Under the pieces are notes generated by a model. The model searched no databases and had not been told where the DNA came from. It worked only from the letters and a program-made list of their open reading frames with translations. This document shows positions 14,576 to 22,935 of a stretch of DNA of 33,315 bases, one piece after another. The stretch covers positions 1 through 33,315 of the forward strand of contig CANNVE010000029.1 in NCBI GenBank assembly GCA_947525975.1. The letters are read 5' to 3'. Each line of letters opens with the position of its first letter. The first letter of the stretch is position 1. The translations under genes and the position numbers were made by a program. This stretch comes from an uncultured Muribaculaceae bacterium (lineage in GTDB: Bacteria; Bacteroidota; Bacteroidia; Bacteroidales; Muribaculaceae).

Positions 14576-16474
14576 TTAAGAATTCTTATTTGAGCCACTT
14601 CTCGGTTTTATGCGATATCGCTGTGCCGGATGATGTGGATTGTCGGGGTACTCTCTGATAAGCAGTCCGCGTTCAATCATTTCTGGGATAATCTTTCTCG
14701 ATAGATAGTTTGGGGTCTTACAGACATGTCTGGCCATATCTGTGCTTTTGCGCCAAACCTTACAAAATATCATAAGCTCGTTGATAAGTAGAAGTTTGTC
14801 TCTATTAGGTTTGGACTCAGGTTTGGACTCAGGTTTGGACTCAGGTTTGGACTCTGCATCAAGTGCTGAAGTTATTCTATTGTCAGTCAAACCATTTACT
14901 TTGGACTTATCATCGATAGGTTTATCCTTAACTTTATCCTTAACTGGAGCATTTGTGAGAGTTGATGCATACGCTTCATTGAGCTTATAATGCGTGCCCC
15001 TGCCGATGCCGGAAGCGACAAGATAGCCGTTTTTGCATAGTGATTTCAGCATCTTTGAAATATCAGAGCTATGTGCATCTATTGTGTATTGCAGTTTTTC
15101 ATTGGTCACATCCTCGCTGGCTGCCAAAGCAAGAATCATGAGGGATGTATGGTCAATGTTGAGAACATCCTCTCCAAAATATTTTATCAGTTCGGATTTC
15201 ACCTTGTCTGACATCACCGACTCCAACGGGAGTGTAAGTTCCACCTTGTCCGGACGTTCCGTCTCTTCGATAAAGGGGAGTCGGAAATTCTCGTCTTTCC
15301 AACCATGCAGAATGACATCTCCACCGCTGCCTGCCTGATCACCGGCTCCCAAAAGTGAAAACATTACCTGTAACGACTGATTTCGGCAAACCGATTGCCC
15401 ACCTGTGAAGAATTGCCTTTGACTCACAAGCATAGTGCCGGGATTGGAGAAGACAATTTCATTGGGAAAACGGTTGATCACTACTCTTGTTGTTGAACCG
15501 TAGGCAGCATGAATCAGACAATTCACCAAAGCCTCACGTAAAGATTTATGCGCAGGCTTCTGATCAATCCGTATACTTCCTTCGAGGCGGAAAGGAGTGT
15601 CAATCACGCTTTGAAGTCGAGGGAGCACCCGGTAAAAGAATTGAAACAGATTCGCTTCCCATGACCCATCGGAAAAAATACGGTGACTCCAACGTTCGCT
15701 TGTCTCCGTGTATTCACGATAATCAACACCATAGTTTGGCATGGCTTCTACATCTCTGATAGAACTCCACTTGCCAAACATCAACAGACCTGCGACAGTA
15801 AGTCCTTCTTTCTTTGTGCGTCTGTCAACACGATACCCACCAAGTTTCTTCAGAAACTCCTTGTTATCCAAGCCTAGCCATACATGATCGGGGTTGGCCA
15901 CAGCCATACGCTGACGATATTGATTGAGTGAATCAATGTCAATGTCATCCATTCCGAAGAACTCCAGCAATCGGCTATCCGCTGGCGCATCTATATTGGC
16001 ATCTGCAAACATCTGTCTCACTTCAGAAGGTGTGCATTTATAATCACCATCATGCCCACGGCGATAGGAGCCTGTCAATGGATCTCTACCGACATAAACC
16101 GGACGGTCAGCGATTGGAGCGCGGGGTACATTGAAAAAGATGATGTTCTTGCCGTCATATTCTGATTTGGCAACATCATCGTCTGACAACAAGCAAAGGT
16201 TGACGTAATCCTTACTCCTGACCTGTTTCCAAAACGTCTTGATAAGGGTATCTGCAAGCGCATCGTCAATCGGGTCAATAAAGAACCGGTCATCCTTTTC
16301 CTTGACACCTAATATGATGGTTCCACCGTTGGTATTGGCGAATGCAGAGTATGTTTCCCAGAAACTACCCGGAAAACCACCATGTGAGTGTTTGAACTCA
16401 ACTTCGGCATTCTCCTGCGCCGAAAGCTGCCTGTCAAGATATTCCTTCAATATAATCATATCAAAAGTCATCAT
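14576..16474 (-). CDS. AlbA_2 (Schlafen-like) ATP-binding winged-helix regulator, copy 2
   Basis: A 632-residue member of the same broad family as copy 1 but clearly a different lineage. AlbA_2 domain (about 15-150: ENAEVEFKHSHGGFPGSFW, FANTNGGTIILGV), ATP-binding module (about 310-430: HKSLREALVNCLIHAAYG, VFSNPGTMLVS, GAGDQAGSGGDVILHGW), a helical/wHTH section (about 440-500), then a charged linker (VKDKVKDKPIDDKSK) with four tandem ESKP units. A final wHTH-like segment (about 555-625) is related to fungal-type Fic/DNA-binding tails only loosely. The codons of ESKP are an exact 12-bp repeat (14808-14855). It is flanked by the two 45-bp repeats. Role unknown; members are often found in accessory or defence regions. 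Confidence 0.8.
   Translation of the reverse strand: MMTFDMIILKEYLDRQLSAQENAEVEFKHSHGGFPGSFWETYSAFANTNGGTIILGVKEKDDRFFIDPIDDALADTLIKTFWKQVRSKDYVNLCLLSDDDVAKSEYDGKNIIFFNVPRAPIADRPVYVGRDPLTGSYRRGHDGDYKCTPSEVRQMFADANIDAPADSRLLEFFGMDDIDIDSLNQYRQRMAVANPDHVWLGLDNKEFLKKLGGYRVDRRTKKEGLTVAGLLMFGKWSSIRDVEAMPNYGVDYREYTETSERWSHRIFSDGSWEANLFQFFYRVLPRLQSVIDTPFRLEGSIRIDQKPAHKSLREALVNCLIHAAYGSTTRVVINRFPNEIVFSNPGTMLVSQRQFFTGGQSVCRNQSLQVMFSLLGAGDQAGSGGDVILHGWKDENFRLPFIEETERPDKVELTLPLESVMSDKVKSELIKYFGEDVLNIDHTSLMILALAASEDVTNEKLQYTIDAHSSDISKMLKSLCKNGYLVASGIGRGTHYKLNEAYASTLTNAPVKDKVKDKPIDDKSKVNGLTDNRITSALDAESKPESKPESKPESKPNRDKLLLINELMIFCKVWRKSTDMARHVCKTPNYLSRKIIPEMIERGLLIREYPDNPHHPAQRYRIKPRSGSNKNS
14808..14855 (-). 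repeat. in-frame 12-bp tandem repeat encoding ESKP x4
   Basis: Four copies of GGTTTGGACTCA (plus strand), the last ending in T, each encoding E-S-K-P in the linker of the AlbA_2 protein. Near-perfect identity suggests recent expansion. Unit length keeps the frame. Confidence 0.95.
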
Positions 16475-16558
16475 TAGGTGTTATCAGATGAAGAATACCC
16501 AAGTTGAGATATACGATTCCAAAACCCTAGCATGATATTGTCATATTTGTGATTTGGG

Positions 16559-16605
16559 ATTGTTTGGTGGCATCCGTAGGGTGCCACCAAACAATGTGAT
16601 TTATT
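16559..16605. repeat. 45-bp repeat element, copy 2, with 14-bp perfect hairpin
   Basis: A perfect 14-bp stem (16559-16572 with 16582-16595) around the loop TCCGTAGGG, followed by ATGTGATTTATT shared with copy 1. It begins about 20-65 bp beyond the GH105 stop (16626) on the minus strand, so it can end the long rhamnose operon even though no T-tract follows. Alternatively it is a mobile palindromic repeat. Confidence 0.85.
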
Positions 16606-16625
16606 ATCCTTGATGCCGCGCTATT

Positions 16626-17990
16626 TCAGTGGAGCACTTCGGTGGCTTTGCCGTTTGAGTCGAGGCTGAACAGGGGCACGTCGGCTTCGGGGTCGATGGC
16701 GTAATAGTGTATGGCGCTGTCGTTCATGTAGGGGTGCATGGTATTCAGCAGCTTGATCATCTCGGCGCCGGCCCATATCGCAGGGCCGTATCCGTGGGCG
16801 GCTTTCACGCTGACGGGGCGGTAGGCGTAGTATGCGGGGTCGAAGCCCATGCCTGTGCCCACGCACACTCCCTCTACCTCGCCTTTGGCGTTGATCTTCG
16901 AAGCCACGGCCTCCCAGGCCAGTTGGGCCACCGGGCCGAATGTGACGGGGTCAAGCCAGCCTTGGTTGATGCCGTGAGCCAGGGCGTAGGCGAAAATCGC
17001 TGTGGCCGATGTCTCTTCGTAGGTCTCGGGGCGGTCGAGCAGCTGGTGCCAGAATCCGTCAATGCCCTGCAGGCGCGCCAGCCCGGCGGCGTGGTTGCGG
17101 AATGTGTCGAGCAGCGCGGCGCGGCGCGGATGGTTCTCGGGCAGATAGTCGAGCAGCTGGCTCAGGGTGAGTATGGCCCAGCCGTTGGCTCGCCCCCAAG
17201 CCATTGATGGCTGATGGGATGCGCCTTCGATATATCCGTGGCGGAATATGCCCTTTTCGGGCATCCACATGCGCTTGATGAATCCGGCGGCGATGTCGGC
17301 TGCGGCATCGAGCTGGCGAGGGTCGTTGGCGTATTGGCTGCGCACGGCCATCGAGGGCAGCGCCATGAACATATCGTCGAGCCACACGGCCTCATAGTGA
17401 GGGCGGTTGCGGGCGATGGTGCCGTCCGCCAGATGCACGGGCGCAGTCTCCACCACATTCCAGTATCGTTCTATGTAGGGCTTCACGTCAAGAGCCGTAT
17501 CGGCCATGGCCGCCCGCATCCACGCCCCCGACATGGCGCCTGCGTCGTCGAGGGTGAGCGGGTTCTTCACCTGGCGCATCTGGCCGTCATCCTTGAGGTC
17601 GCCGGCGTATGTGTCAGCCTCACGGGCGAGAAATCCGATGCGGTCGCTCACATAGTCGGCGTATCTCTTGTCGCCGGTGATTTTGGCGGCATCAAGGAGG
17701 GCGTCATACATCACGCCCCATTCATAGCTGGTGAGGCGGTAGGTGCCCTGATTCACCTTTCCATCGGTCATCTTGGCGGGGGTGACCTCGCTGATGTATC
17801 CGAATACGCGGTCGATGTCTGCCTTGACAGAGTCAGCCGACAAGGCTCCGTAGGGAGTAGTGTAATCGGGGGTGAGCAGGTGCAGCGGGGTGGTGGAGTC
17901 GTTGATTTCAGCAGCCGTCTCTGTGTCGGCTTTGTTCCCGCAGGCGCACATTGTCAATGACGCCGCCGCGAATACTGCGTATTTCTTCAT
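16626..17990 (-). CDS. GH105 unsaturated rhamnogalacturonyl hydrolase (lipoprotein)
   Basis: I start it at 17990 (MKKYAVFAAASLTMCACGNK), 454 residues, because the upstream in-frame extension overlaps the rhaD end and has no signal sequence. Cys17 is the likely lipidated residue. The (alpha/alpha)6 barrel of GH105 is indicated by LTSYEWGVMYDALLDAAKITGD (87-107), VWLDDMFMALPSM (202-214, likely catalytic Asp), WGRANGWAILTLSQLLD (about 275-291) and WHQLLDRPETYEETSA. It removes the 4,5-unsaturated galacturonic acid left at the non-reducing end by rhamnogalacturonan lyase, giving L-rhamnose from the disaccharide. It is the last gene of the operon, 5 bp after rhaD, directly linking RG-I lyase products to rhamnose use. 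Confidence 0.92.
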   Translation of the reverse strand: MKKYAVFAAASLTMCACGNKADTETAAEINDSTTPLHLLTPDYTTPYGALSADSVKADIDRVFGYISEVTPAKMTDGKVNQGTYRLTSYEWGVMYDALLDAAKITGDKRYADYVSDRIGFLAREADTYAGDLKDDGQMRQVKNPLTLDDAGAMSGAWMRAAMADTALDVKPYIERYWNVVETAPVHLADGTIARNRPHYEAVWLDDMFMALPSMAVRSQYANDPRQLDAAADIAAGFIKRMWMPEKGIFRHGYIEGASHQPSMAWGRANGWAILTLSQLLDYLPENHPRRAALLDTFRNHAAGLARLQGIDGFWHQLLDRPETYEETSATAIFAYALAHGINQGWLDPVTFGPVAQLAWEAVASKINAKGEVEGVCVGTGMGFDPAYYAYRPVSVKAAHGYGPAIWAGAEMIKLLNTMHPYMNDSAIHYYAIDPEADVPLFSLDSNGKATEVLH

Positions 17991-17995
17991 GCGGC

Positions 17996-18805
17996 TCACT
18001 TGGGGAGGTTGAACACGGTGGAGAGCTCCGTCATCTGCTGCTCGCTCATGCCGTCGGGCACGAATCCCATCGACCGGGCGCACATGTAGATGTTAGCGCT
18101 CTTGTTGAGCACATCGATCTGGTCGAAAGCCGCCATGATGTCGCAGTCAACTGCAAACACGCCGTGCTTCTCCCACATCACCACATCGAAGTCGCGCTCT
18201 ATGGCCTTGATCGTCTCGTCGGCCAGGGCAGCCGATGACGGCAGCATATAGGGCACCACGCCGAGGCCACGGGGAGCGAAAGCCTTGGTCTCGGGTATCA
18301 TCGACCACAGCAGCTTTGAAACGGTATCCTCGTTGAGGAATGCCGGATTGTGGCTCATGGCCACCAGCTCTATCGGATGGGTGTGGAGCGAAGCCTTGTA
18401 GGGCGAGCCTTTGCCGATGAGGTGATTGTGCACGGCCAGGTGCGACGGCAGCTCGGATGTTGGCTTCACGGGGCTGTCGGCTATGATCTCGTAGTGGGCG
18501 CAATCGTCGAGTATGCGTATGATCGAGCCGTTTTCCATGGGGCGTCGGGCCAGGTCGCGCATCCTCATCTGGGTGCCTTTGCAGTAGAAATAGCAGCCTT
18601 TGAGATTGGGCAGAGTGAGACCGATCGCGACAGGAGCGCTTATGGCGGGCATGCGGCGCATTTCATCGTCGGCGTGCTTGGTGATGTTCACGGTGATGTT
18701 TCCGCCGTTGCGCTCGGCCCAGCCTTTCTGCCAGAGGTATCCGGCGGCTTCGGCTATCTGGGCCACTTCTTTGGCGAGGGCGGGACGGTTGTCTAATATT
18801 GACAT
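17996..18805 (-). CDS. rhaD: L-rhamnulose-1-phosphate aldolase
   Basis: A 269-residue class II aldolase, started at the ATG at 18805 (MSILDNRPALAKEVAQIAEAAG) as in other RhaD proteins. It splits L-rhamnulose 1-phosphate into DHAP and L-lactaldehyde with Zn2+. Visible features are the substrate loop ERNGGNITVNI (about 30-40) and the metal ligands in HTHPIELVAMSHN (near 140-152) with a third His further on (about residue 212 onward, VVMWEKHGVF). It lies 19 bp after rhaT and 5 bp before the GH105 gene. No lactaldehyde reductase or dehydrogenase follows, so lactaldehyde must be handled by a gene outside this window. Confidence 0.96.
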   Translation of the reverse strand: MSILDNRPALAKEVAQIAEAAGYLWQKGWAERNGGNITVNITKHADDEMRRMPAISAPVAIGLTLPNLKGCYFYCKGTQMRMRDLARRPMENGSIIRILDDCAHYEIIADSPVKPTSELPSHLAVHNHLIGKGSPYKASLHTHPIELVAMSHNPAFLNEDTVSKLLWSMIPETKAFAPRGLGVVPYMLPSSAALADETIKAIERDFDVVMWEKHGVFAVDCDIMAAFDQIDVLNKSANIYMCARSMGFVPDGMSEQQMTELSTVFNLPK

Positions 18806-18824
18806 TGTAGTGATTGTTTTTTGA

Positions 18825-19853
18825 TTATAGTATCTGGGGCAGGAATGTCGACACCACAAGGATCACTATGCCAATGGCAAGGGTGACCATGGTCTTTTTC
18901 GAGCATCCGGCCCATTCCTTGAGTATTATGCCCCAAAGATTGGAGAAAACCACGTTAAGGGCCATCAGTATGCACCAGGCGAAAGCCAGGAGCGCCGGCG
19001 AGCCGGCGAGGAAGCCTTTGCCAAGCGAGAGGCCGAAGAATTGGCTGTACCACAATGCTCCGGCAAGCAGGCAGAACACGAGATTGTTGAGCCACACGCC
19101 GCCTTTGCGGTAGTCTCCCCAGGTCTTGTTGCGGGAGTTTTGGGCAAAGCAGTAGACGGCGTTGGTGACGAAGCCGCCGAGGGTGACGAGGAATGTGGCC
19201 GGGAGGGTCTCGAACATCGGGTCGGAGCCTTCGCAGCGTATCTCGCCTCCAACGGCGAGGCCTATGGCGAAGCAGGCGCTCATCAGGCCGCACACAAGGG
19301 CCACGATGATGCCTTTGCCGAAGTTGAAGTCCTTGACTGCGGTTTTCTTTTCTTCGTCGGTCAGGGTAGCCGACTTCATCGACCCGGCCACGCCTATCAC
19401 GGCGATGCCGGCGAGGGTGACGACCACGCCGATGATCACCGATGCGGTCAGCGCAGAAAGCATATCTTGTCCGGGATAGAGCATGTTGAGCGCCACGGGG
19501 CCGAGGATGGTGCCGAGCCCGGCGCAGGTGCCGAGGGCTATCGATTGGCCCAGGGCCACGCCCAGATAGCGCATCGATAGCCCGAATGTCAGGCCGCCGA
19601 TGCCCCACAGCATTCCGAAGAAGATGGTCAGCAGGGTGCTTTCCGGTGATTTGGCGAAAAGCTGCCAGAGCGAATTGCCTTCAGGCACGGCAAGAAGGGC
19701 GCCGAGCAGAGGCAGGGCAAGCCAGGCGAAGACGCCCTGCACAATCCAGTAGCTTTCCCAACTCCAGGATTTGATCTTGTTGATGGGAACGTAGCAACTT
19801 GATTGGCAGAATGCGCCTACGGCTATTATCAGCAATCCTATGATGATTTCCAT
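18825..19853 (-). CDS. rhaT: L-rhamnose/proton symporter
   Basis: A 342-residue inner-membrane protein with about ten hydrophobic helices and the RhaT pattern: SCYVPINKIKSWSWESYWIVQG near 19-40, WGIGGLTFGLSMRYLGVALGQS near 84-105, and a Gly-rich helix LGTILGPVALNML. It imports L-rhamnose with H+. The cytoplasmic loop between helices (SMKSATLTDEEKKTAVKDF) matches the family. It sits 22 bp after rhaA and 19 bp before rhaD. Because it carries the monosaccharide, the operon appears designed to free rhamnose in the periplasm; no disaccharide transporter is present. Confidence 0.96.
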   Translation of the reverse strand: MEIIIGLLIIAVGAFCQSSCYVPINKIKSWSWESYWIVQGVFAWLALPLLGALLAVPEGNSLWQLFAKSPESTLLTIFFGMLWGIGGLTFGLSMRYLGVALGQSIALGTCAGLGTILGPVALNMLYPGQDMLSALTASVIIGVVVTLAGIAVIGVAGSMKSATLTDEEKKTAVKDFNFGKGIIVALVCGLMSACFAIGLAVGGEIRCEGSDPMFETLPATFLVTLGGFVTNAVYCFAQNSRNKTWGDYRKGGVWLNNLVFCLLAGALWYSQFFGLSLGKGFLAGSPALLAFAWCILMALNVVFSNLWGIILKEWAGCSKKTMVTLAIGIVILVVSTFLPQIL

Positions 19854-19875
19854 ATTTCAGCTGGTGGGCGGTGTG

Positions 19876-21129
19876 TCAACGTTTCGATGTGACGTCGGCT
19901 TCGTATTTCTCGACAGCCGGGATGAAGCTCTCGCCTACGGGCACGTTGTTGCGCAGGCAGAACATGTCATAGACGGCATTCCATGGCAGATTCTTGCACT
20001 CTTCGAGCAGGGCGAGGCGCTGGAATTTCTTGTCGGCGAGCTCGTATTGGCGAAGTGTGGCTGTCGGCTCGAGCAAGGCGCGGAGCATGCACTTCTGGGC
20101 GGCGCGGCTGCCGATCACGTATGCGCCGATGCGGTTGAGCGTGCCGTCGAAGTAGTCGAGGCCGTAGTGCACGCGGTTGAGAGCGCCGGCGCGCACAATC
20201 TCGCTGAATAGGTCGAGGGTGGGGTCGTCCATGATGGTCACGTGGTCAGAATCCCAGCGTATGGGGCGCGACACGTGGAGCATGAGTTCGGGCACGAACA
20301 GCAGCATGGCCGAAACCTTGTCGGCTACGCTCTCCGTGGGGTGGAAATGGCCGGTGTCGAGAGTGATCATCATGTCATTTTTCGATGCGTAGGCGGTGTA
20401 GAAGTCATTGGAGCCCACGGTGTAGCTTTCAAGGCCTATGCCGAACACCTTCGACTCCACGCAGTCTTTCATCCAGTCATAGCGGTGCTCGAAGATCTGG
20501 TCGAGAGAGTCTTTGAGCAGCTCGCGGTAGAGATAGCGGTTGACTGTGATGTCTTTTGATCCGTCGTGCACCCAGGTGTTCATGATGCAGGGATCTTGCT
20601 GCGCCTCGCCGATGGCGTCGGAAATGGCGCGGCAACGCTTGGAGTGCTCGATCCAGAAATCGCGGATGGCCTTGTCGGGATTGGCGAGGCTCAGGTCGCC
20701 GCTTTTGGGGTGGGAGAATGATGTGGAGTTGAAGTCGAGTTTTATGTCGTTGGCCTTGGCCCAGTCGATCCAGCTGCGGAAGTGATCGACGGTGACTTCG
20801 TCGCGGTCAACGAATTTGCCGCCGAAATCGCCGTATATCTCATGCAGGTTGAGGCGGTGCTTGCCGGGAATCAGGCTCATGGCGTAGAGGATGTCGGCGC
20901 GGAGCTCTTCCATGTCGCGGGCTTTTCCGGGGTAGTTGCCGTTGACCTGGATGCCGCCGGTGAGGGCGCCTCCCTGGTTTTCAAATCCGGCCACGTCGTC
21001 GGCCTGCCAGCAGTGTATGCTCAGGTGGAAATCCTGCATTTGCTCAAGCACCTTTTCGGTGTCGACGCCTATGGCGGCGTATCGTTCGCGGGCTATTTCA
21101 TAAGCCTTGTTGATGAGTTCTTCTTTCAT
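19876..21129 (-). CDS. rhaA: L-rhamnose isomerase
   Basis: A 417-residue enzyme converting L-rhamnose to L-rhamnulose with Mn2+. The first block KAYEIARERYAAIGVD and LSIHCWQADDVAGFE (about 35-50) and the metal-site regions LDFNSTSFSHPKSGDLSLANPD (about 134-155) and MITLDTGHFHPTESVADKVSAML (about 253-275) are clear. Start: the ATG at 21129 (MKEELINKAY) matches homologues; another ATG at 21147 would overlap the rhaB stop by 8 bp. It lies between rhaB and rhaT in the same operon. Length is normal. Confidence 0.96.
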   Translation of the reverse strand: MKEELINKAYEIARERYAAIGVDTEKVLEQMQDFHLSIHCWQADDVAGFENQGGALTGGIQVNGNYPGKARDMEELRADILYAMSLIPGKHRLNLHEIYGDFGGKFVDRDEVTVDHFRSWIDWAKANDIKLDFNSTSFSHPKSGDLSLANPDKAIRDFWIEHSKRCRAISDAIGEAQQDPCIMNTWVHDGSKDITVNRYLYRELLKDSLDQIFEHRYDWMKDCVESKVFGIGLESYTVGSNDFYTAYASKNDMMITLDTGHFHPTESVADKVSAMLLFVPELMLHVSRPIRWDSDHVTIMDDPTLDLFSEIVRAGALNRVHYGLDYFDGTLNRIGAYVIGSRAAQKCMLRALLEPTATLRQYELADKKFQRLALLEECKNLPWNAVYDMFCLRNNVPVGESFIPAVEKYEADVTSKR

Positions 21130-21139
21130 TTCAGTTTTT

Positions 21140-22579
21140 TTATGCATTAGTTTTAGGTGAGTATGTCTTGGTTTGGGTTGATGCCATGGCTATCCGGCGC
21201 ATCGCGGCGAGCGATGACGCGTGGCCGGTGGCGCGGAGCTGTATGAGTATGTTGCCAAGGGCCGTCGATTCGGTGGGGCCGGCTATCACGGGCAGGCCTG
21301 TCTCATCGGCGGTCATCTGCATCAGGTGGCTGTTGAGCGAGCCGCCTCCGATGACGTGCAGGCGCTTGATCTCGATTGGCGACAGCTCCTGTATCCAATT
21401 GAGCACCTGCCTATATCGCTTGGCGAGGCTGCGGAAGATGACCCTTACATAGTCGGCTGGCGCGGTGGGCTCGGCCTGGCCTGTGCGCCGGCAGTAGTCG
21501 GCTATGGCGCGGGTCATGCTGTCTGGGTGGGCGAAAGCCGGGTCGTCGGGATTGATGATGCTGTCGCAGTCTGACTCCAGGCAAAGAGCGGCCAATGCGG
21601 CCACATCGTCCGGAGCATCGGTGTATTCCTCTCTGCAGCGCTCGAAGAGCCACAGGCCGCATATGTTCTTCAAAAACCGCGTGGTGCCGTCTACGCCGCC
21701 CTCGTTGGTGATGTTGTATTCAAGGCTCTTTGGGTTGATGATCGGCTGTGGAGATTCGATGCCGAGCAATGACCATGTGCCGCAGCTGAGGTAGGCATAG
21801 GCAGAGTCTGGGGTGGGGATGCCTATCACGGCCGATGCGGTGTCGTGGCCTGCGACGGCTATGACAGGCACGGGGCCAATGCCGGTGGCCTCCTGCACTT
21901 GCTTTGTCAGCGAGCCTATCTGATGGCCCGGATTGACCATCGGGCCGAATTTACCGCGCTCTATGCCGAGCTCGCCCAGCAAGGTGAGGTCGAGGTCGGC
22001 GGTGCGCGGATTGAGCATCTGCGATGTCGATGCCACGGTGTATTCCGTCACGGCGTTGCCGGTGAGCATATAGGCCAAAGCGTCGGGGATGAAAAGGATC
22101 TTGTCGGCGCTCTCTATGATCTCGGGCGAATGGCTTTTGATGGTGTCAAGCTGAAAGAGGGTGTTGAAGTCCATGAACTGGATGCCGGTCGATGCATACA
22201 CCTCCTCTTTCGGCATGCGAGAGCAAAACCTTTCGGCGGCTCCGTCAGTGTGGCTGTCGCGGTAGCAGAATGGCAGCCCCGATAGCGCTCCGCCTTTGTG
22301 GAAGAAAGCCACGTCGCAGCCCCAACTGTCGATGCCTACCGATGCCAGGACAGCGCCTTTTGCACTGAGCTCCTCTCCGCATTTCTTCAGTGCCTTGAGG
22401 ATTTCCTCGTAGAGCAGGGGCAGATTCCAGTGGAGGTGGCCATTGAGCGGGATCATCGGATACTTGAACCGGGTGAGCTCGCGCATATCCACCTTTCCGC
22501 CGTCGAATGATGCGAGAATGGTGCGGCCGGAGGTGGCTCCTAAGTCAACGGCGAGATGGAAAGTCAAGTTTGCTTCCAT
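21140..22579 (-). CDS. rhaB: rhamnulokinase
   Basis: A 479-residue FGGY-family sugar kinase that phosphorylates L-rhamnulose at O1. The N-terminal DLGATSGRTILASF (12-25) is the first ATPase-fold phosphate loop. SVGIDSWGCDVAFF (about 81-94) is the second conserved strand/loop, AVAGHDTASAV (about 237-247) holds the catalytic Asp, and LHVIGGGSLNSHLMQMTADETG (about 408-429) is the C-terminal adenosine-binding region. It lies 7 bp after rhaM; its stop codon lies 11 bp before the preferred rhaA ATG. Confidence 0.95.
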   Translation of the reverse strand: MEANLTFHLAVDLGATSGRTILASFDGGKVDMRELTRFKYPMIPLNGHLHWNLPLLYEEILKALKKCGEELSAKGAVLASVGIDSWGCDVAFFHKGGALSGLPFCYRDSHTDGAAERFCSRMPKEEVYASTGIQFMDFNTLFQLDTIKSHSPEIIESADKILFIPDALAYMLTGNAVTEYTVASTSQMLNPRTADLDLTLLGELGIERGKFGPMVNPGHQIGSLTKQVQEATGIGPVPVIAVAGHDTASAVIGIPTPDSAYAYLSCGTWSLLGIESPQPIINPKSLEYNITNEGGVDGTTRFLKNICGLWLFERCREEYTDAPDDVAALAALCLESDCDSIINPDDPAFAHPDSMTRAIADYCRRTGQAEPTAPADYVRVIFRSLAKRYRQVLNWIQELSPIEIKRLHVIGGGSLNSHLMQMTADETGLPVIAGPTESTALGNILIQLRATGHASSLAAMRRIAMASTQTKTYSPKTNA

Positions 22580-22586
22580 AATACTG

Positions 22587-22904
22587 TCAGTCGAGGTGGA
22601 AGACTTCCTGTATGGGCACGGTGACGGGCGAATTGTCGGGGTTCACTTCCATGATGTCGGCCATGTAGTCCCACCAACGGCGAGTGATCTCGTCGGCGGC
22701 CTCGGCGTCCTGCGAGTTGGCGTCGCCCTCCACTTCCTGGTATCCGAAGAGGATGTTTGTGTCTTTGTCCCAATAGATTGAGTAGTTTTTCACGCCTGAG
22801 GCGGTGATTCTTTCCTTGAGCTCGGGCCAGAGGTTGGCGTGGCGTTTTTCGTATTCAGCCTCGAAGCCGGGCTTGAGATACATTTTGAATGCGAATCTTT
22901 TCAT
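22587..22904 (-). CDS. rhaM: L-rhamnose mutarotase
   Basis: A 105-residue protein, the usual RhaM length, started at the ATG at 22904 (MKRFAFKMYLKPGFEAEYEK); the longer open frame upstream is the end of the CE12 gene in another frame. It has the RHANLWPEL motif with the catalytic His (about residue 21), the WWDYMADIM block and the C-terminal PIQEVFHLD. It interconverts the anomers of L-rhamnose to feed the isomerase. It lies 31 bp after the CE12 gene and 7 bp before rhaB. Confidence 0.95.
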   Translation of the reverse strand: MKRFAFKMYLKPGFEAEYEKRHANLWPELKERITASGVKNYSIYWDKDTNILFGYQEVEGDANSQDAEAADEITRRWWDYMADIMEVNPDNSPVTVPIQEVFHLD

Positions 22905-22935
22905 TTTTTTCAATGGTTTGGTATTAAGGGGTGAT

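Noticed and set aside
17214-17960. 248-residue open frame on the plus strand inside the GH105 gene
   Set aside because: Antisense shadow of a GC-rich gene with clear family motifs on the minus strand; composition (many V, G, H) is that of a mirror frame.
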